Below are positions 10,228 through 21,694 of a stretch of DNA of 64,000 nucleotides, piece after piece (the first letter of the stretch is position 1; every line of letters begins with the position of its first letter). Below the pieces are notes generated by a model. The model was given only the letters and a program-made list of their open reading frames with translations, made no database searches and was not told the origin of the DNA. The stretch is from positions 5,830,294-5,894,293 of the forward strand of contig CM064530.1 in NCBI GenBank assembly GCA_032716605.1, given 5' to 3'. Source of the DNA: Paralithodes platypus. Taxonomy: Eukaryota; Arthropoda; Malacostraca; Decapoda; Lithodidae. The translations under genes and the position numbers were made by a program.

Positions 10228-13200
10228 GTGAGTATACTGTACCTTAATAGTTTGTTTATTGTTGTCATTATATACAGTACGGTATATATCTATGCAAACA
10301 AAACTTGGTTTACTCACGCTTGTTCTACTGCTGTCTGCAATAAGGAAGAAGCATTCAAATGGCACCGTCACCTTAAAACTCAAGAATCTCATGCTTTTTA
10401 TATTTCTGCCCAGAATCGAGCCAAATCTGTTCTTCGACTAGCCAAAAACTCTTTCATTAATAACAAATGTTCTGAACTTTCAAACTAGCTCTTCCCAAGC
10501 TTTCTGGCATCTAGCTGAAAACCTCTCCAACCATTTTACTTCCTCGTCTTTCCCTCCTCTTTTCCACTCTGACGGCACCACCGTCACGTCTTCCTCTGAC
10601 AAAGCTGAACTCTTCAAAGAGCTCAAACTTTCGCTAATATCTCCACCTTCGATGATTCCGGTGCTATTCCTTCCTCTCCACCCCCCTCTCACTTACCTAT
10701 GCCTATCATAATATCTTTTAATGATGTACTTTCTGCCCTCTCTGGACTTAATACTAAGAAGGCATACGGACTGAAAGGCGTTCCTCCTGTTGTACTCAAA
10801 AACTGTTCTTCCGTGCTGACTCCCTGCCTAGGCAAACTCTTTCGTCTCTGCCTTTCCTCTAATTTCTTTCCTTCTTGCTGAAAGTTGGCTCTCATGCAAC
10901 CTGTCCCAAAAAAGAAGGGTGACCGCTCTCAACCCTTCAATAATTATCGTCCACTTGCTCTCATTTCTTGCATCTCTAAAATTTCTCAAGCATATATCTT
11001 CCCATAATCTACTTTCAGATCATCAGTATGTGTCGCTCTACCGGTGATCTCCTTACTTATCTTACTTACTCTTGGTCATCCTTTCGGGACATCGGTGAGA
11101 CTTTTTCTACTGCGCTAGACATATCGAAAGCCTTCAATAGAGTCTGGCACAAATCTCTAATTTCCAATCTACCCGCCTTCGGTTTCTATCCTTCTATCTG
11201 TGCCTTTGTCTCTAATTTCCTTTCTGACTTTTCCATAGCTGCAATTGTGGACGGCCATCGCTCACTTCCTCAACCTATCAATTCAGGGGTTCTGTCCTGT
11301 CTCCAGTTCTCTTACTAATATTAATTAATGATTTCAATTGTGCCTCTAGTCCCATCCATTCACATGCTGATGACTCTACCTTACACTATTCAACTACTTT
11401 TTCAAATCAACCATGTATGCAATCACGCCAAGTCACGTGGCGAGACCATAGAACACCTATCTTCTGATCTATCAATTATTTCTGATTGGGGCAGAGAAAA
11501 TCTTGTTACTTTCAATGCCTCCAAGACCCAATTTCTCCATTTAACTAACCGTCGCAATCCTCCATAAGAATATCAATTACTCTTCAACAATACACAGATC
11601 AACCCTTCATCTTCTTTCAAATATCCTTGGTGTATCCTTTTCATTCAACCTTTCTTGGAAAGATCATATTACCACTTGCTAAAACAGCTTCTCGCTCTTC
11701 TATCACTATTACAACAATCAGTGTTCTTCAGAGCTCTCTCAGTGCATACCCCCTCCCTTGCGGCGAGTGCGAGGCAGCCACCTTTCAACACAGTCCCTCT
11801 CCTATTCTGTCCAGCTCTCTAATCCAAGAATTGGCAAATTTTCTCAGTCTTTCTTCTACTCAACTAGTGAACTCTGGAACTCTCTTCCTCAATCAATCTT
11901 CCCTTCATCCTATGACTTAAACTGCATTAACACTTTCTCTGTGGGAATATTTCCGCCATATTAGGGCTCATTCAGTCACTCCTGATTGATTAGGCAATTG
12001 TTTGAACGAAATTATATGTATTCAGCCAAAAACTAGAAGAAAATAGCTTCAAAATGACACCAAAACGAGCTTCGTAGCTCGCGGGGTTCACCCGCTGTGC
12101 TACCATAGACATTCGCTAAAATGAGCAATTATTGCTAATGTCTCGCTACATTTGCCTTTGGCAGCACTGTATATCTCGCGAGACTCTGACTCAGAGCCTT
12201 CAGTGCCACGGCCGCCTGGCTGGGAGACGGACGTGTGGCCTGTCGCACTCCTGCTCCCTTGCACTCAATTTTACAGGCTTTTAGAGGCTTTAAAAGCCTG
12301 TAAATTACTGTAAATTGCCATGGCGTTCGGGAACGTCTCCCGCAGGGAAAGGTTAAACTTTGTGTGTCCAGGCATTTTGACCACAACGTCCCTTGAATTT
12401 GGCTCTCTGTCACTCTTTTGACTCTGGGGGAGACACTCGTTACAGGCAACCTGCCTTTTGTCCTTCATACACAAGGAAAAATAAATATATATACAGTATA
12501 CACATTTTCTCTCTCTCTTTCCCTCTCTGTGCTTGGGCGCTTACAACCTTTGGTGGTTTCATTTGTTGTATACTGAAGTAATATGTAAACTAAATACAGT
12601 ACATTTTACAAGTAAACTTACACATATTAGCAGTACTGTATTCCATATAGTGTATTAAGTAATTGTCTCTCTATCCACCAACAGTAAAAGCAGCGAAAGA
12701 GGGGCACAAGGGCAGACATGGTAGCAGAGGAGGTGGCAGAGGTGGTTTTGGAAGAGATGGTGGATTTAGAGCCGATGAAAGGAGTGATGGCGGCAGTGGT
12801 GGTGGTGCCAGAAGAGATGGATGGAGTGGTTACAGCGGTGGTGGTGGCAGAAGCGATGGAAGGAGTGGTTACAGTGGTGGTGGTGCCAGAAGCGATGGAA
12901 GGAGTGGTTACAGCGGTGGTGATGATAAGGAGAGCGTCCGGTGGAGGCAGAGAGGTGGGGGCTATGGTGGAGGAAGAGACTTCGCACCAACACAAGGCCA
13001 GTTTGTTCAGGTAAGGCTATATCGGGGCCTTCATGGCCATTAATATAAATCCCTTTCCTATGTGAGACCTTCCTTGAGTTTAATACGATCAACGTGTGTT
13101 AACCAGAATTTTAAAATATATATATATATAAAAGTGCCATTGTACTGAAGGAATTACGTGAGGTAGTTTATAACCCCTTGGCTGAGGCATATTTCTCAAG

Positions 13201-13982
13201 CTAAATACAAAAATTTAGTGTTAGCTAGAATATAATGATGGTGAAATTATCCTGAATGGGTCGATTCTCCCTATCAAGAATACAGGGGCATCCCGTGTTA
13301 TCAAGCTGTAAAGTAGGTCTAAGCGACCCAGAAACGATGTGGGTCTTCTCATTCATTGGGTACCCATTTTCACACAGTGGGCTCATGCCTAATAGTCTGG
13401 AAAAGCCACCGCTAAATGAAAAATCACTAACCGCCCAGTGTTTATGGGAAAAAGGCCAAAGTAGTCTGGTCCCTTTGATGAAATCACAAATTTTTTACCC
13501 GTTGACCACTTATAAGCTATGGAAAAAGAAAAAAGAAAAAAAATATATATATATATATATTAATCTGCTCTACATAACTAACTGTACCTGTATATATGGG
13601 GTGGATGGGACTCGTTAGCCTTGGTCGGCAACTCATCTAGGGGAGACAACCTTATACAAATTCAGGTGGATGGGACTCGTCAGCCTTGGTTGGCAACCTA
13701 TCATAGGGGAGTAAACCTGATACAAATCCGTACTGCTTACCTAAGGGTAAGGTAGGTTAGTGGATGGATTAGCCAAACACCACTAGAAAAAGAGTGCTAA
13801 CAAGATACACAGAGGACCTCGGAGTCGGACGGATCCTAAATTGAGTGGTCAATCCTGTAAGTCCTTCACTGAACTGGCTCGGGCTATCCCTCTCACAGGG
13901 AATAGGTCCGCTTGGGGGCATTCTGTGTATGGCCACCCTCGTAAGGGGAGTAAGTCGTCCAGCAATAGATAGATAGATAGAC

Positions 13983-14076
<94 letters not shown>

Positions 14077-14459
14077 TGTATATATATATACACACACTGT
14101 ATGTACTGTTTCTACGGTTTATATATTTTGTTTAAGCATTACATAGGATACCAGTAGCTTCTAGTCCTTTTCTATGTTAAATGAGCCATTATAGAAAGCA
14201 ATGTCTACAATGCTTGTGAACATTAAGCTCTTATTGGCTAAGATGATGAACGAATCCTGTGATGGACTCATGGACGATATACAGGTATATATATTTTCAT
14301 AATCTATGTACTTTATAGTATCCATGTAAATATCTTATTAACCCGTACTGTACCGTAGGATACAGTAATAAAAGTCCCCAGCAGTCCCAGGCAATGTGGC
14401 CAAAATGACAGGAGAGACCACCTTTTCACCTCAAGTGATGAGGCAAGAATGGATCTATC

Positions 14460-14514
<55 letters not shown>

Positions 14515-17500
14515 ATATATACCCGGTACTGTATACGGCGCTGGGACTGTATGGGTTAATGCATAATTTTGTACATTTCTGAGTTTGGACATAATTTTGA
14601 TCTACACTTAATCGATAAAATTGCTTGAATTTGCATATTGTATAATAAATATAACACAAAGAAGATATATTATCTATACCAGGCCTACACACACCAGAGA
14701 CTGATAAATATAAGTAATATTTCAATCTCCAGCTGAAGGTTTGGTGGCATGAACTTTGGGGCAGGGCTTGTGATGCATTATTCATGACGTCATTACTATC
14801 CATATACAGTATAATTATACTCTTGCACATACCCCATTTATTTATTTATTATTTTATTTTATTTTTTGTTTATTATTATTATTATTTTTTTTTTGGGGTG
14901 GGGGGGACTCGAGACATTACTAGCCAATCAAAATTGCGCATGGAGCGAAGGGGCGGGGCCGCGGAGCTTTGTCTTAAGGATATGAGCTAACAACTGCAGA
15001 TGAGAAATTATTTCCGCACTTATTTACAAATCATGGACACCCCTCTGCCTAATTAATATTTATGAGAGATCTTCTATTTGGTTGAAGCAGCGTTCTGTTG
15101 CATAGGATACATATAAAACTGCCTGAAAACAAATATAATATATTCAAAGATTACTATAGGGATAAATGGGAGTGACACTACCTCTCTCATATACCTTGAT
15201 CACTAAACTTAAAATTATTTTGTTTATTCCAACTGCTTTATCTTATCTTTCTTCCTGACCTTTTTCTTTCATATAAAAGCTGTGTATCCAGCATGCATCG
15301 ACTGCATTAGTGCTATATCATTCAATCACATGAAACACATGAAACACATACAATAGCACTGGATATATCAAAGGCATTTGATAGAGTCTGGCATCAATCC
15401 TTATTGTCGAAGATGTCACACTACGGCCTTGCATCATTAGTTCCACTAATTTCTTCTTATCTTCATAACAGAAAAATATGTGTAATGGTAGATGGCCTTT
15501 ATTCTCAATTTCACTCAATAAATGCTGGTGTTCCCCAGGGATCAGTTTTGGCCCCAACTCTGTTCCTCATTCATATCAATGATCTCATATCTACCACTCA
15601 TAATCCAATACATTCCTACGCAGATGACTCAACACTCCACAGTTCCTTCACATTTACCAATTCTTTCACCCAACCCGATCTTATAAATTCAAAAATAAAC
15701 ACTGCAATTTCTCTGAACCAGGACCTTTCTAGAATTAATGAATGGGGACAAGAGAATCTAGTTTCCTTTAATGCACAGAAAACCAAGTACATTCAATTTT
15801 CTAACCGACAGAATCTCACTGACTCCCATATATTTTTAATGATGTAAATATTCCCACTTCCCCTAGTATTGACATTCTCGGTGTAACATTAACTACTAAC
15901 TTGAGCTGGACACATTATGTTAGAAGCATTGCTAAGAATGCCTCTAAAAAACTGGGACTCCTGTACAGAGTTCGAGAATTCTTCACTGACGAGCAGTTGG
16001 CCGTAATATATAAAAGTCATGTGCGCTCTCAGATGGATTACTGTTCACCTCTGTGGGGTGGAAGTGGAGTGGTTGCATTGAGGCAGTTGGACAAAATTCA
16101 AAATAAAGCTATTAGATTAATCAATAACCCTGCAATCACACAGGACCTTCCTACATTAGCCATACGAAGAAACGTTGCATCCCTTGCATTATTCTACAGA
16201 TATTTTCACAGCAATTGTTCCGAGGAACTTGCTTCAATTGTGCCGCCTCTCCACATCTTTCCCCGTAGAACTAGGGCAGCTGAGAGCGCCCATGAATTTA
16301 CACTTTCTCCTCCACAATGCAGAACTTCTGCTTATCAGAATTCATTTATCCCCAGAGCTACTACTCTTTGGAATTCACTTCCCTCGAATTGCTTTCCACA
16401 AACTTACAATCAACAAATGTTTAAATCCAGTTGTTACAAACATTTTATGAATGGAGGATGCCTTTAGGCACATGGACCTTTTTGTTTTATCTGTGTTTTT
16501 CCTTCCTCCGTTCATTGTCTCTTAAAAAAAAAAAAAAAAAATCTGATCCTGCCTAGTCATCTAGATATATACTAAGACTTAATACTATTCTGTTTCAGGA
16601 GTCCAGTGAGCATCTATACCCTCGGAATGATAAGAGATTCAGAGACACTAGTCAAAGGTGGCCACATGATAATAACTATAGGCAAAGAGAATCATATCCA
16701 AGTCGCTATGAAGATGACAATCGGAGGTACAGAGGACCCCATCAAAAGCGAGAAGAAACTGATAGGGACCTCTGGCAGGACGAGAGAGAGGTTGGTGATA
16801 CACTACGGGGCCAGGGAGGTGCTAGGAGGTATCACAGGAGCAATAATGACAACAGAGAACAGGTTGGATTGAGCAGAGATCGTCAGGTGGAGCCTCACCA
16901 GTTGGTAAAGGCCTTAATTGGCCAGCCAACCTTCTCTGTTAGTCTCCTGCAGCTGATGGAGCAGCAACAGCTGACACCAGCAGCTGTTCGAGCCACAGTG
17001 TCTCGCTATGATCTTGTCTTCTGTCTGGATGGTGAAGATGTGCAGCTGAGACCACAGCTGGACATATGTGCAGCTCACTGTGGGCCTAGTGGGTGCCAGG
17101 ATCTCACCAGCTGCACCAACCTACATATCTGTCCCAAGATGGCTGTGGACAAGTGTGATGCCGAACAGGACTGTGTGATGGGACACCACTGGCACACCAA
17201 CCACAACCTCAAAGTTCTAAAGACCCTCTACCTAGAAAGTCTTCAACAACGTATTCTCGCGGAATTGTTGCAGTTTTTGTACGGAAGTGATGAAAACCAG
17301 AGCCAAGAGCCACTGGACATCTGTGCTGCATACAACAAGTCCAGCTGTAGCCAGTCAGACTGTCAGCAGCTGCACATTTGTATCAGCTTCGTTACAGGCC
17401 GGGCTCAGTGCTCCCATACGGACTGTCAGCTGAACCACAACTTGTTGAGTCCCTCCTGCAGCCCCTTGCTGAAACTCCACGGAATCCCAACCAACGAATC

Positions 17501-19307
17501 ACCGCGAGACATTGTGGCTGCTCTGCTGCAAGCCAATCCCAGCTTGGCTCAGGCCTCAAATAAGCTCCAGGATACCATGAAAAAACCTACATCAACTGTG
17601 AGCCCAAACAACCACAAGGAAAAGAGCAGCACGAAAATTTCTTTGGATAAAAAGAAGCAAATTGCCAAAGATAAGATATCGGAAGAGAGTGATAATCAAT
17701 CATCGGAACAGAGCACTGACACTAATTCTGAATCTACTGATGAACAACAAGAAACGAAACACTCCAAGAATTCTGAAAGCAGCAAGATTATTTCAGATTC
17801 CTCATCAAAGAATCTAAAAACTAAGAAACATAAATCTGAGTACATTAAAACTGACGATTCAAGTCGGTCTTCAGAGAGTGGGGATGAGAAGATAACAGAC
17901 TCGTCATCACAAAGCATTGATGAACTGTCTGAGAAGAAGCGAGTAAAGACAAATAAGAAAGATACTGCTCCTACAGCTCCCCGGCGCAGGACACTCTGGT
18001 CACACTACCTCCAAGGGGATGTGATGACACCAGAGATTTGCTATCACTCTGTGGAAGATGTGTGTAAACTGGAAGGCACTGGGTGTCCTTTGCTTCATGC
18101 CTCGCATCATTTCCATTGGCAGGTGAGGCAGAAATCTGGTCGCTGGATGAACCTCCGACCCAACCAGGTCACCTGTATAGAACGAGCCTTTTGTGACGCC
18201 AGTCAGAACGGTGTTGATCTGCCTCGCCTGGACCCAGCCACACTGGAAATGTCGGTGAGCGGCTTGTTGATCTTGTTGGGTCGTGATGTCTGGCATGCTG
18301 ATTTTCCTGACGACCAAAACTTCACCCTCACCAACACAGCCAAGACCGTGATACTGGAACTGCGACGACTGTCTACCCAGGTGATGCCAGGCAAACCCAT
18401 GTTACCAGCCAAGTATGTCTGGTACTTCTTGGACAAGATGCAGAAGTGGGTCATGTACGGGAATGTGGACACCGTTGGGGAAACAAATCTAGTAAGCAGC
18501 GTTACTTCTGATGACATTGAGAAACACTTCCTGCAAACTCCATTGCAGCCACTTAATTTTAAGAATTCCCAGTTCACATACATACTGGATCTAAATACAA
18601 TGAAACAGACAAACCAAAAAACAAATGTTGGTCGTTCTGTGAGGCGACGACCAGAGCCACACTTGCCTAATGAACAAGACGGGAAGAAAGGTTCTGAACA
18701 AGCAACTGCGACCTCTGACCTACCAGCACAATGGGAAACTATGCAACCTGAGGAGCGTTTAAGGATGGTGACTCTGGCCCCTACATCCGACGAATATCAA
18801 ACAGCCGTGGGGTTACTGGGGGGTAGCAAAGTGTCATCCTCGAATGTGCTGAAAGTGGAACGTGTCCAAAATCCGTTCTTGTGGCGAGCCTTTCAGAACA
18901 AAGTCAAAGAACTCACGGCAGTGTACAATGATGCCAGTAAAGTAGATGTTCGTCGGCTCTTCCACGGTACAAGTTCCAACGTTATTGCTAGTATTTGTGC
19001 CGAAAACTTGGATTGGCGGTTACATGGGTCTGCCAGCGGCCAAATGTATGGTCGAGGGACTTACTTTTCAACAGATGCATCATATTCATACAGCTACGCT
19101 AAAGCTGATCAAAATGGCCTCCGGTATATGTTCATCGTCAAAGTGGCTGTTGGCTCAATGGTTCAGGGCAACAGCGCAATGGTTCGTCCCCCTCCCAACC
19201 CAGCCACCTCCCTCCCCTACGACTCCACCACCGACAGCGCTGGCTCCATTATAGTCAAGTACGACAAGCAGGAGTACTTCCCAGAGTTTGTTCTTACCCT
19301 CCAGTAG
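10122..19307 (+). CDS. PARP12-like: Gene A: PARP12/ZAP-like CCCH zinc-finger mono-ADP-ribosyltransferase, 3 coding exons, 1046 aa
   Basis: The spliced model is 10122-10227, 12685-13010 and 16599-19307. The first junction is phase 1 (donor GTGAGT, acceptor CAACAG) and the second is phase 0 (donor GTAAGG, acceptor TTTCAG), and both keep the frame. Predicted order: Gly/RGG-rich disordered region (about 1-235), winged-helix-like segment (about 240-296), CCCH fingers 1-4 (about 301-424; spacings C-x8-C-x5-C-x3-H, C-x7-C-x5-C-x3-H, C-x7-C-x4-C-x3-H, C-x9-C-x4-C-x3-H), Ser/Lys-rich linker, CCCH finger 5 (625-644, C-x7-C-x6-C-x3-H), two WWE modules (about 646-840) and a PARP catalytic domain to 1046. 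This is the vertebrate PARP12/ZC3HAV1 architecture: CpG or viral RNA binding by the fingers, ADP-ribose binding by WWE, and NAD+-dependent mono-ADP-ribosylation. The triad is H933-Y966-I1028; Ile in place of Glu argues against chain elongation. The protein is longer than human PARP12 (about 700 aa) because of the N-terminal extension and linker. No frameshift is seen. Function in this organism is inferred. Confidence 0.85.
10316..12480 (+). pseudogene. LINE family J copy in gene A intron 1, frameshifted and interrupted
   Basis: It translates in several frames as a non-[18 protein letters not shown] (linker), [68 protein letters not shown], [19 protein letters not shown] and [20 protein letters not shown]. 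Multiple stops and frameshifts are present. The 3' end (12357-12480) is separated by a TTAA element at 11927-12356. Confidence 0.75.
11927..12356. mobile_element. 430-bp TTAA-flanked element inserted in the family J copy
   Basis: TTAA is present at both ends (11927-11930 and 12353-12356). The inner ends CACTTTCTCTGTGGGAA and TCTCCCGCAGGGAAAGG form an imperfect inverted repeat. The LINE sequence resumes after the right TTAA. Confidence 0.6.
12685..13010 (+). CDS. PARP12-like: Gene A coding exon 2 (RGG/GYSGG repeats)
   Basis: The acceptor is CCACCAACAG and the donor CAG|GTAAGG. The exon encodes about 108 residues rich in Gly, Arg, Ser and Asp. It contains [14 protein letters not shown] followed by three imperfect copies of a 13-14-residue unit of the form [12 protein letters not shown]. 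Such RGG/YGG regions are typical of disordered RNA-binding or condensate-forming tails. The 39-42 bp DNA repeat makes this exon prone to length variation. Confidence 0.75.
13011..13600. other. Gene A intron 2, 5' part; no gene seen
   Basis: Short TA runs lie at about 13118 and 13543. A fragment of the short tRNA-like repeat (TTAATCTGCTCTACATAACTA) is at about 13560. Confidence 0.4.
13600..13984 (+). mobile_element. Retroposon 3' segment with duplicated module and GATA tail
   Basis: GGTGGATGGGACTCGT...GCCTTGG appears twice in tandem (about 13600 and 13668), followed by TTCACTGAACTGGCTCGG, then CAGCAATAGATAGATAG. The final part resembles the (GATA) end of the family G LINE fragments. Its class is unclear. 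Confidence 0.4.
13985..14094. repeat. TA microsatellite
   Basis: About 90 bp of uninterrupted TA, then CTGTATATATATATACACACA. Confidence 0.95.
14462..14510. repeat. Poly-T tract (49 T)
   Basis: An uninterrupted T run, possibly the reverse-strand poly-A tail of a retroposon; no body is recognised beside it. Confidence 0.8.
14520..15340. other. Intron sequence; CCAAT and GC-box-like cluster
   Basis: At 14916-14970 AGCCAATCAAAATTGCGC is followed by GGGGCGGGGCCGCGG, and TGACGTCA sits at 14785-14792. No transcript is visible, so a promoter is only a guess. An ATT-rich stretch lies at 14840-14895. Confidence 0.25.
15344..16541 (+). pseudogene. LINE copy (Jockey/CR1-like RT, family J2) with poly-A tail in gene A intron 2
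   Basis: It starts in the RT palm with [18 protein letters not shown] and continues [31 protein letters not shown] (catalytic YADD) and [16 protein letters not shown]. After a frameshift near 15845 come [35 protein letters not shown] and [16 protein letters not shown]. It ends in an A18 tail at 16524-16541. It is 5' truncated and close to intact, so relatively young. Confidence 0.8.
16599..19307 (+). CDS. PARP12-like: Gene A terminal coding exon (CCCH fingers, WWE, PARP catalytic domain)
   Basis: The reading frame is open from the acceptor TTCTGTTTCAG (ending 16598) through to TAG at 19305-19307. It is not limited to the first internal Met or TTG codon. The first 90 codons are Arg/Asp/Tyr-rich (for example [14 protein letters not shown]). 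The catalytic part contains [35 protein letters not shown] and [10 protein letters not shown]. No AATAAA was found within about 1 kb after the stop, so the polyadenylation site is unknown. Confidence 0.9.
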   Translation, partial: ESSEHLYPRNDKRFRDTSQRWPHDNNYRQRESYPSRYEDDNRRYRGPHQKREETDRDLWQDEREVGDTLRGQGGARRYHRSNNDNREQVGLSRDRQVEPHQLVKALIGQPTFSVSLLQLMEQQQLTPAAVRATVSRYDLVFCLDGEDVQLRPQLDICAAHCGPSGCQDLTSCTNLHICPKMAVDKCDAEQDCVMGHHWHTNHNLKVLKTLYLESLQQRILAELLQFLYGSDENQSQEPLDICAAYNKSSCSQSDCQQLHICISFVTGRAQCSHTDCQLNHNLLSPSCSPLLKLHGIPTNESPRDIVAALLQANPSLAQASNKLQDTMKKPTSTVSPNNHKEKSSTKISLDKKKQIAKDKISEESDNQSSEQSTDTNSESTDEQQETKHSKNSESSKIISDSSSKNLKTKKHKSEYIKTDDSSRSSESGDEKITDSSSQSIDELSEKKRVKTNKKDTAPTAPRRRTLWSHYLQGDVMTPEICYHSVEDVCKLEGTGCPLLHASHHFHWQVRQKSGRWMNLRPNQVTCIERAFCDASQNGVDLPRLDPATLEMSVSGLLILLGRDVWHADFPDDQNFTLTNTAKTVILELRRLSTQVMPGKPMLPAKYVWYFLDKMQKWVMYGNVDTVGETNLVSSVTSDDIEKHFLQTPLQPLNFKNSQFTYILDLNTMKQTNQKTNVGRSVRRRPEPHLPNEQDGKKGSEQATATSDLPAQWETMQPEERLRMVTLAPTSDEYQTAVGLLGGSKVSSSNVLKVERVQNPFLWRAFQNKVKELTAVYNDASKVDVRRLFHGTSSNVIASICAENLDWRLHGSASGQMYGRGTYFSTDASYSYSYAKADQNGLRYMFIVKVAVGSMVQGNSAMVRPPPNPATSLPYDSTTDSAGSIIVKYDKQEYFPEFVLTLQ

Positions 19308-19358
19308 GGTTTGTGTCTACATCAGTAACAATGAAGTCACTGCTACTGTAAATGCCTC

Positions 19359-19730
19359 TTAAGGCGGCAGTACTCGTTTTTTCTGGACCCCCTTCTCCCT
19401 CATGTTTAGCATATTTGTTTTGAGGTTTTCAGACGTTCGTTCCGTTAGTTTGGCGATTTGAGACCTTTCGCCCCATTTCTTTGTCAATATTAAGATCTTT
19501 TTTTGTGTCATTTAGGTGTTGATTTTTTCCTGACGAGCGATAGCAAGCTTGTAATTTAAGAAGGAACCGGCCTTTGGCCGGGAAATTTTTCTACCGAAAA
19601 ATGTACAAACTTATCTTGAAAGGGGGTCTAGGGTTTTTTTTTTTTAAGCTTGATGGAGGTCTAGCGAGGAAACTGAAAAATATATTAATATATCAATACA
19701 TATGCCAAAATACAAGCACTACCCCCTTAA
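19359..19730 (+). mobile_element. TTAA MITE family 1, variant ends
   Basis: It begins TTAAGGCGGCAGTACTCG and ends CAAGCACTACCCCCTTAA. The body matches family 1. The GTACTCG-type ends are shared with the copy at 49211. It lies in the immediate 3' flank of gene A, about 50 bp past the stop. Confidence 0.75.
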
Positions 19731-19756
19731 CTTATCAGTCAACTGTATACTGTACC

Positions 19757-19980
19757 TTAACCCCTTCAGACTCATATGATGCAGAGGTTGCCAGATTAGC
19801 AATAAGAAATAGAGTTCTCCCACTCTTATAATTACCTCTCCAAAATTAGTTTTCTTCCCACAGCTAACTCAAAGACAACTGCAGAGGTTGAAGTAACTAA
19901 ACTAAAGGTTTCTAAATACCCCTGATGGTAACAAAGTCTTTAAAGTATCCCTAATCGCGTCATATGTCGGAGAGGGTTAA
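19757..19980. mobile_element. TTAA palindromic MITE family P, uninterrupted
   Basis: 224 bp with inverted ends around CATATGA/TCATATG: TTAACCCCTTCAGACTCATA at the left and CATATGTCGGAGAGGGTTAA at the right. It serves as the empty site for the insertion at 8980-10000. Confidence 0.8.
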
Positions 19981-20630
19981 TTAGAGACATTATGCAGTTA
20001 TGTTTGTTGTGTAGTGTCATTACAAATATTAAGGTGGTAAAGTCAGCTATGGAGATTTTTCTGTTGAATTATTGTTTGTGACACACAAAAATGCACACAC
20101 ACAGTCAGCGGAATCGTGCTTTCAACACAGCCAAAGCAAATATATTGGCATCTCTGTAGTGAAGGGGTTAACATAGACCAATTATTTATAGTCATACTTG
20201 GTTTGAGTTTTGTTATTTTGTTTTATTAGGAGAATAAGGGGAGACTTCTCTTATAAGCGTGACTGTACCTGTGTGTGCAGAATATGGCATCAGTTAGCAT
20301 CTCCACTAAATACCTTCTATTTTATTTTACTCTGGCTAACAATATAGAATTATGTAAAGCTTGGTTATTACCACTTGTACTTATTGGGTTGAATAATTAT
20401 AGTCCTTTGTTTTCACCTGGCAGTTAATTCAGTCCCTTAGCAAGCGGATTTCTGGACACCGGGGACTTGATGAAAAATTATTGCCTTGTGTCTGAGTCAT
20501 AGTGTCAAGTTTATATAATTAACAAAATATGTTGCTACAATATCTTTGTAATTGCGGAGTTATTATTTTGGGGACAGCAATTTACCGCCAGCTGGGAAAA
20601 CTATAATATTACGGACTACATATTCCTTGT
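19981..20630. other. No gene seen
   Basis: AT-rich intergenic sequence. Confidence 0.4.
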
Positions 20631-20634
20631 TTTG

Positions 20635-20840
20635 CATGCCGGTAGCTTTATATTCTGGACAAAATTAGACGATTTTATGTAGTTTAAGAAGGACCTATGT
20701 TTTTCAGAGGGTATATTCAGATTGTCTTGTTACACCCCTTTGAGTCCTCAAGGTAGATTATAAGCTAAAGAAAAATTTGTAATGGATTCCACAACATAAG
20801 GAAAATTACGTCATCGTCCTGACTGGGTTAACCCTTCGCT
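20635..20840. mobile_element. Degenerate palindromic repeat, family 3
   Basis: It shares TTAGACGATTTTAT..AGTTTAAGAAGGACC and a CATCGTCCTGACTGGGTTAA end with the copies at 35399, 42883, 47970 and 48768. Confidence 0.5.
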
Positions 20841-21004
20841 GTATGATGATGCCATTTTAACCCTTTCAGTATTTTGGGTGGATTTTGAGCAGATTCTCTG
20901 ATAACATGTGTTCCTCACTTGGTTGACTTCGGAGGTGGTGTATTAGCATGGAAAATTGACCATGCGCAAGGTGTCAAACAAAAGCCGAGTCTATTAGTTT
21001 TAAG

Positions 21005-21219
21005 GTGGTGTCACACGAGCGCATTTTCCGTCAATTTTCGATGAGCAAGTTTTTTCTTGTACTAGTTTGAAGGTCTTTGGCATTTGGCTTCGGAAACTAG
21101 ATCGAAGGTAGATTACCGTATGTTTGGTAGATTAATTTGTCTGAAACTTATATTTTGAAGCTGCCAGAGTACAATTGCCCGTAAAAATTGACGGAAAAAT
21201 GCCTCGTGTGATCCCGCCT
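21005..21219. mobile_element. Palindromic MITE, family H
   Basis: It starts GGTGGTGTCACACGAGCGC and ends GCCTCGTGTGATCCCGCC, with a second inverted pair (CCGTCAATTTTCGATG and AAAAATTGACGGAAAAAT) inside. A full copy is at 61381-61590 and partial or diverged copies are at 7510 and 60055. Confidence 0.7.
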
Positions 21220-21472
21220 GGCGCCTTTAGTCTTTGTTATTGTATTTGAAAAGATACAATTATGGTTTTCATTAATTTCATTGGAGGTATTTGGGGTTAG
21301 GGTGAAATAAATAAAAAATAGATTATAGTTCAAATGATATCTTTGGAAGTGATAAAATGGCCCAAACCACACTATTCCATGATAATTTTCTCGTATTTCT
21401 TCTCATATTCAGTCAAGTCTTCAAAACAAAATGGCTCCAATTTGGCACCCTGGTCATGTGAGGATTAAGGGG

Positions 21473-21690
21473 AGATTTTCAAGTTCAGGGATATTTTTTT
21501 TAACCTCCTTCATGTTTAGCCCCATTGCTTTTGAAATTTTATGACGTTCGCCCCAGTAATTTGGCGATTTTAAGATATTTCGCCTCATTTCTGTCAATTT
21601 AAAGACCTTTCGTGCCATTTAGCCTATGTGTCGATTTTTTCCTGGGGCTGTTCGGCTAGGCAGCTTAGGGAACGACAACAACAACAACTT
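21473..21690 (+). mobile_element. Truncated family 1 MITE fused to a family A retrotransposon 3' end
   Basis: Family 1 sequence runs from TTAAGGGGAGATTTTC to CGATTTTTTCCTGG. It then changes abruptly at about 21646 to GGCTGTTCGGCTAGGCAGC followed by (AAC)n, the 3' terminus of the element at 50736-56787. Confidence 0.6.
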
Positions 21691-21694
21691 GGCA

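Noticed and set aside
12627..13092. Minus-strand frames opposite gene A exon 2
   Set aside because: They mirror a Gly/Arg-rich coding repeat. The + strand has consensus splice sites and phase continuity; the minus strand has none.
13769..14097. [11 protein letters not shown] minus-strand frames
   Set aside because: A direct translation of a TA microsatellite.
14462..14510. Poly-T as an assembly gap filler
   Set aside because: Runs of T or A of this kind occur beside retroposons here, and nothing else suggests a gap.
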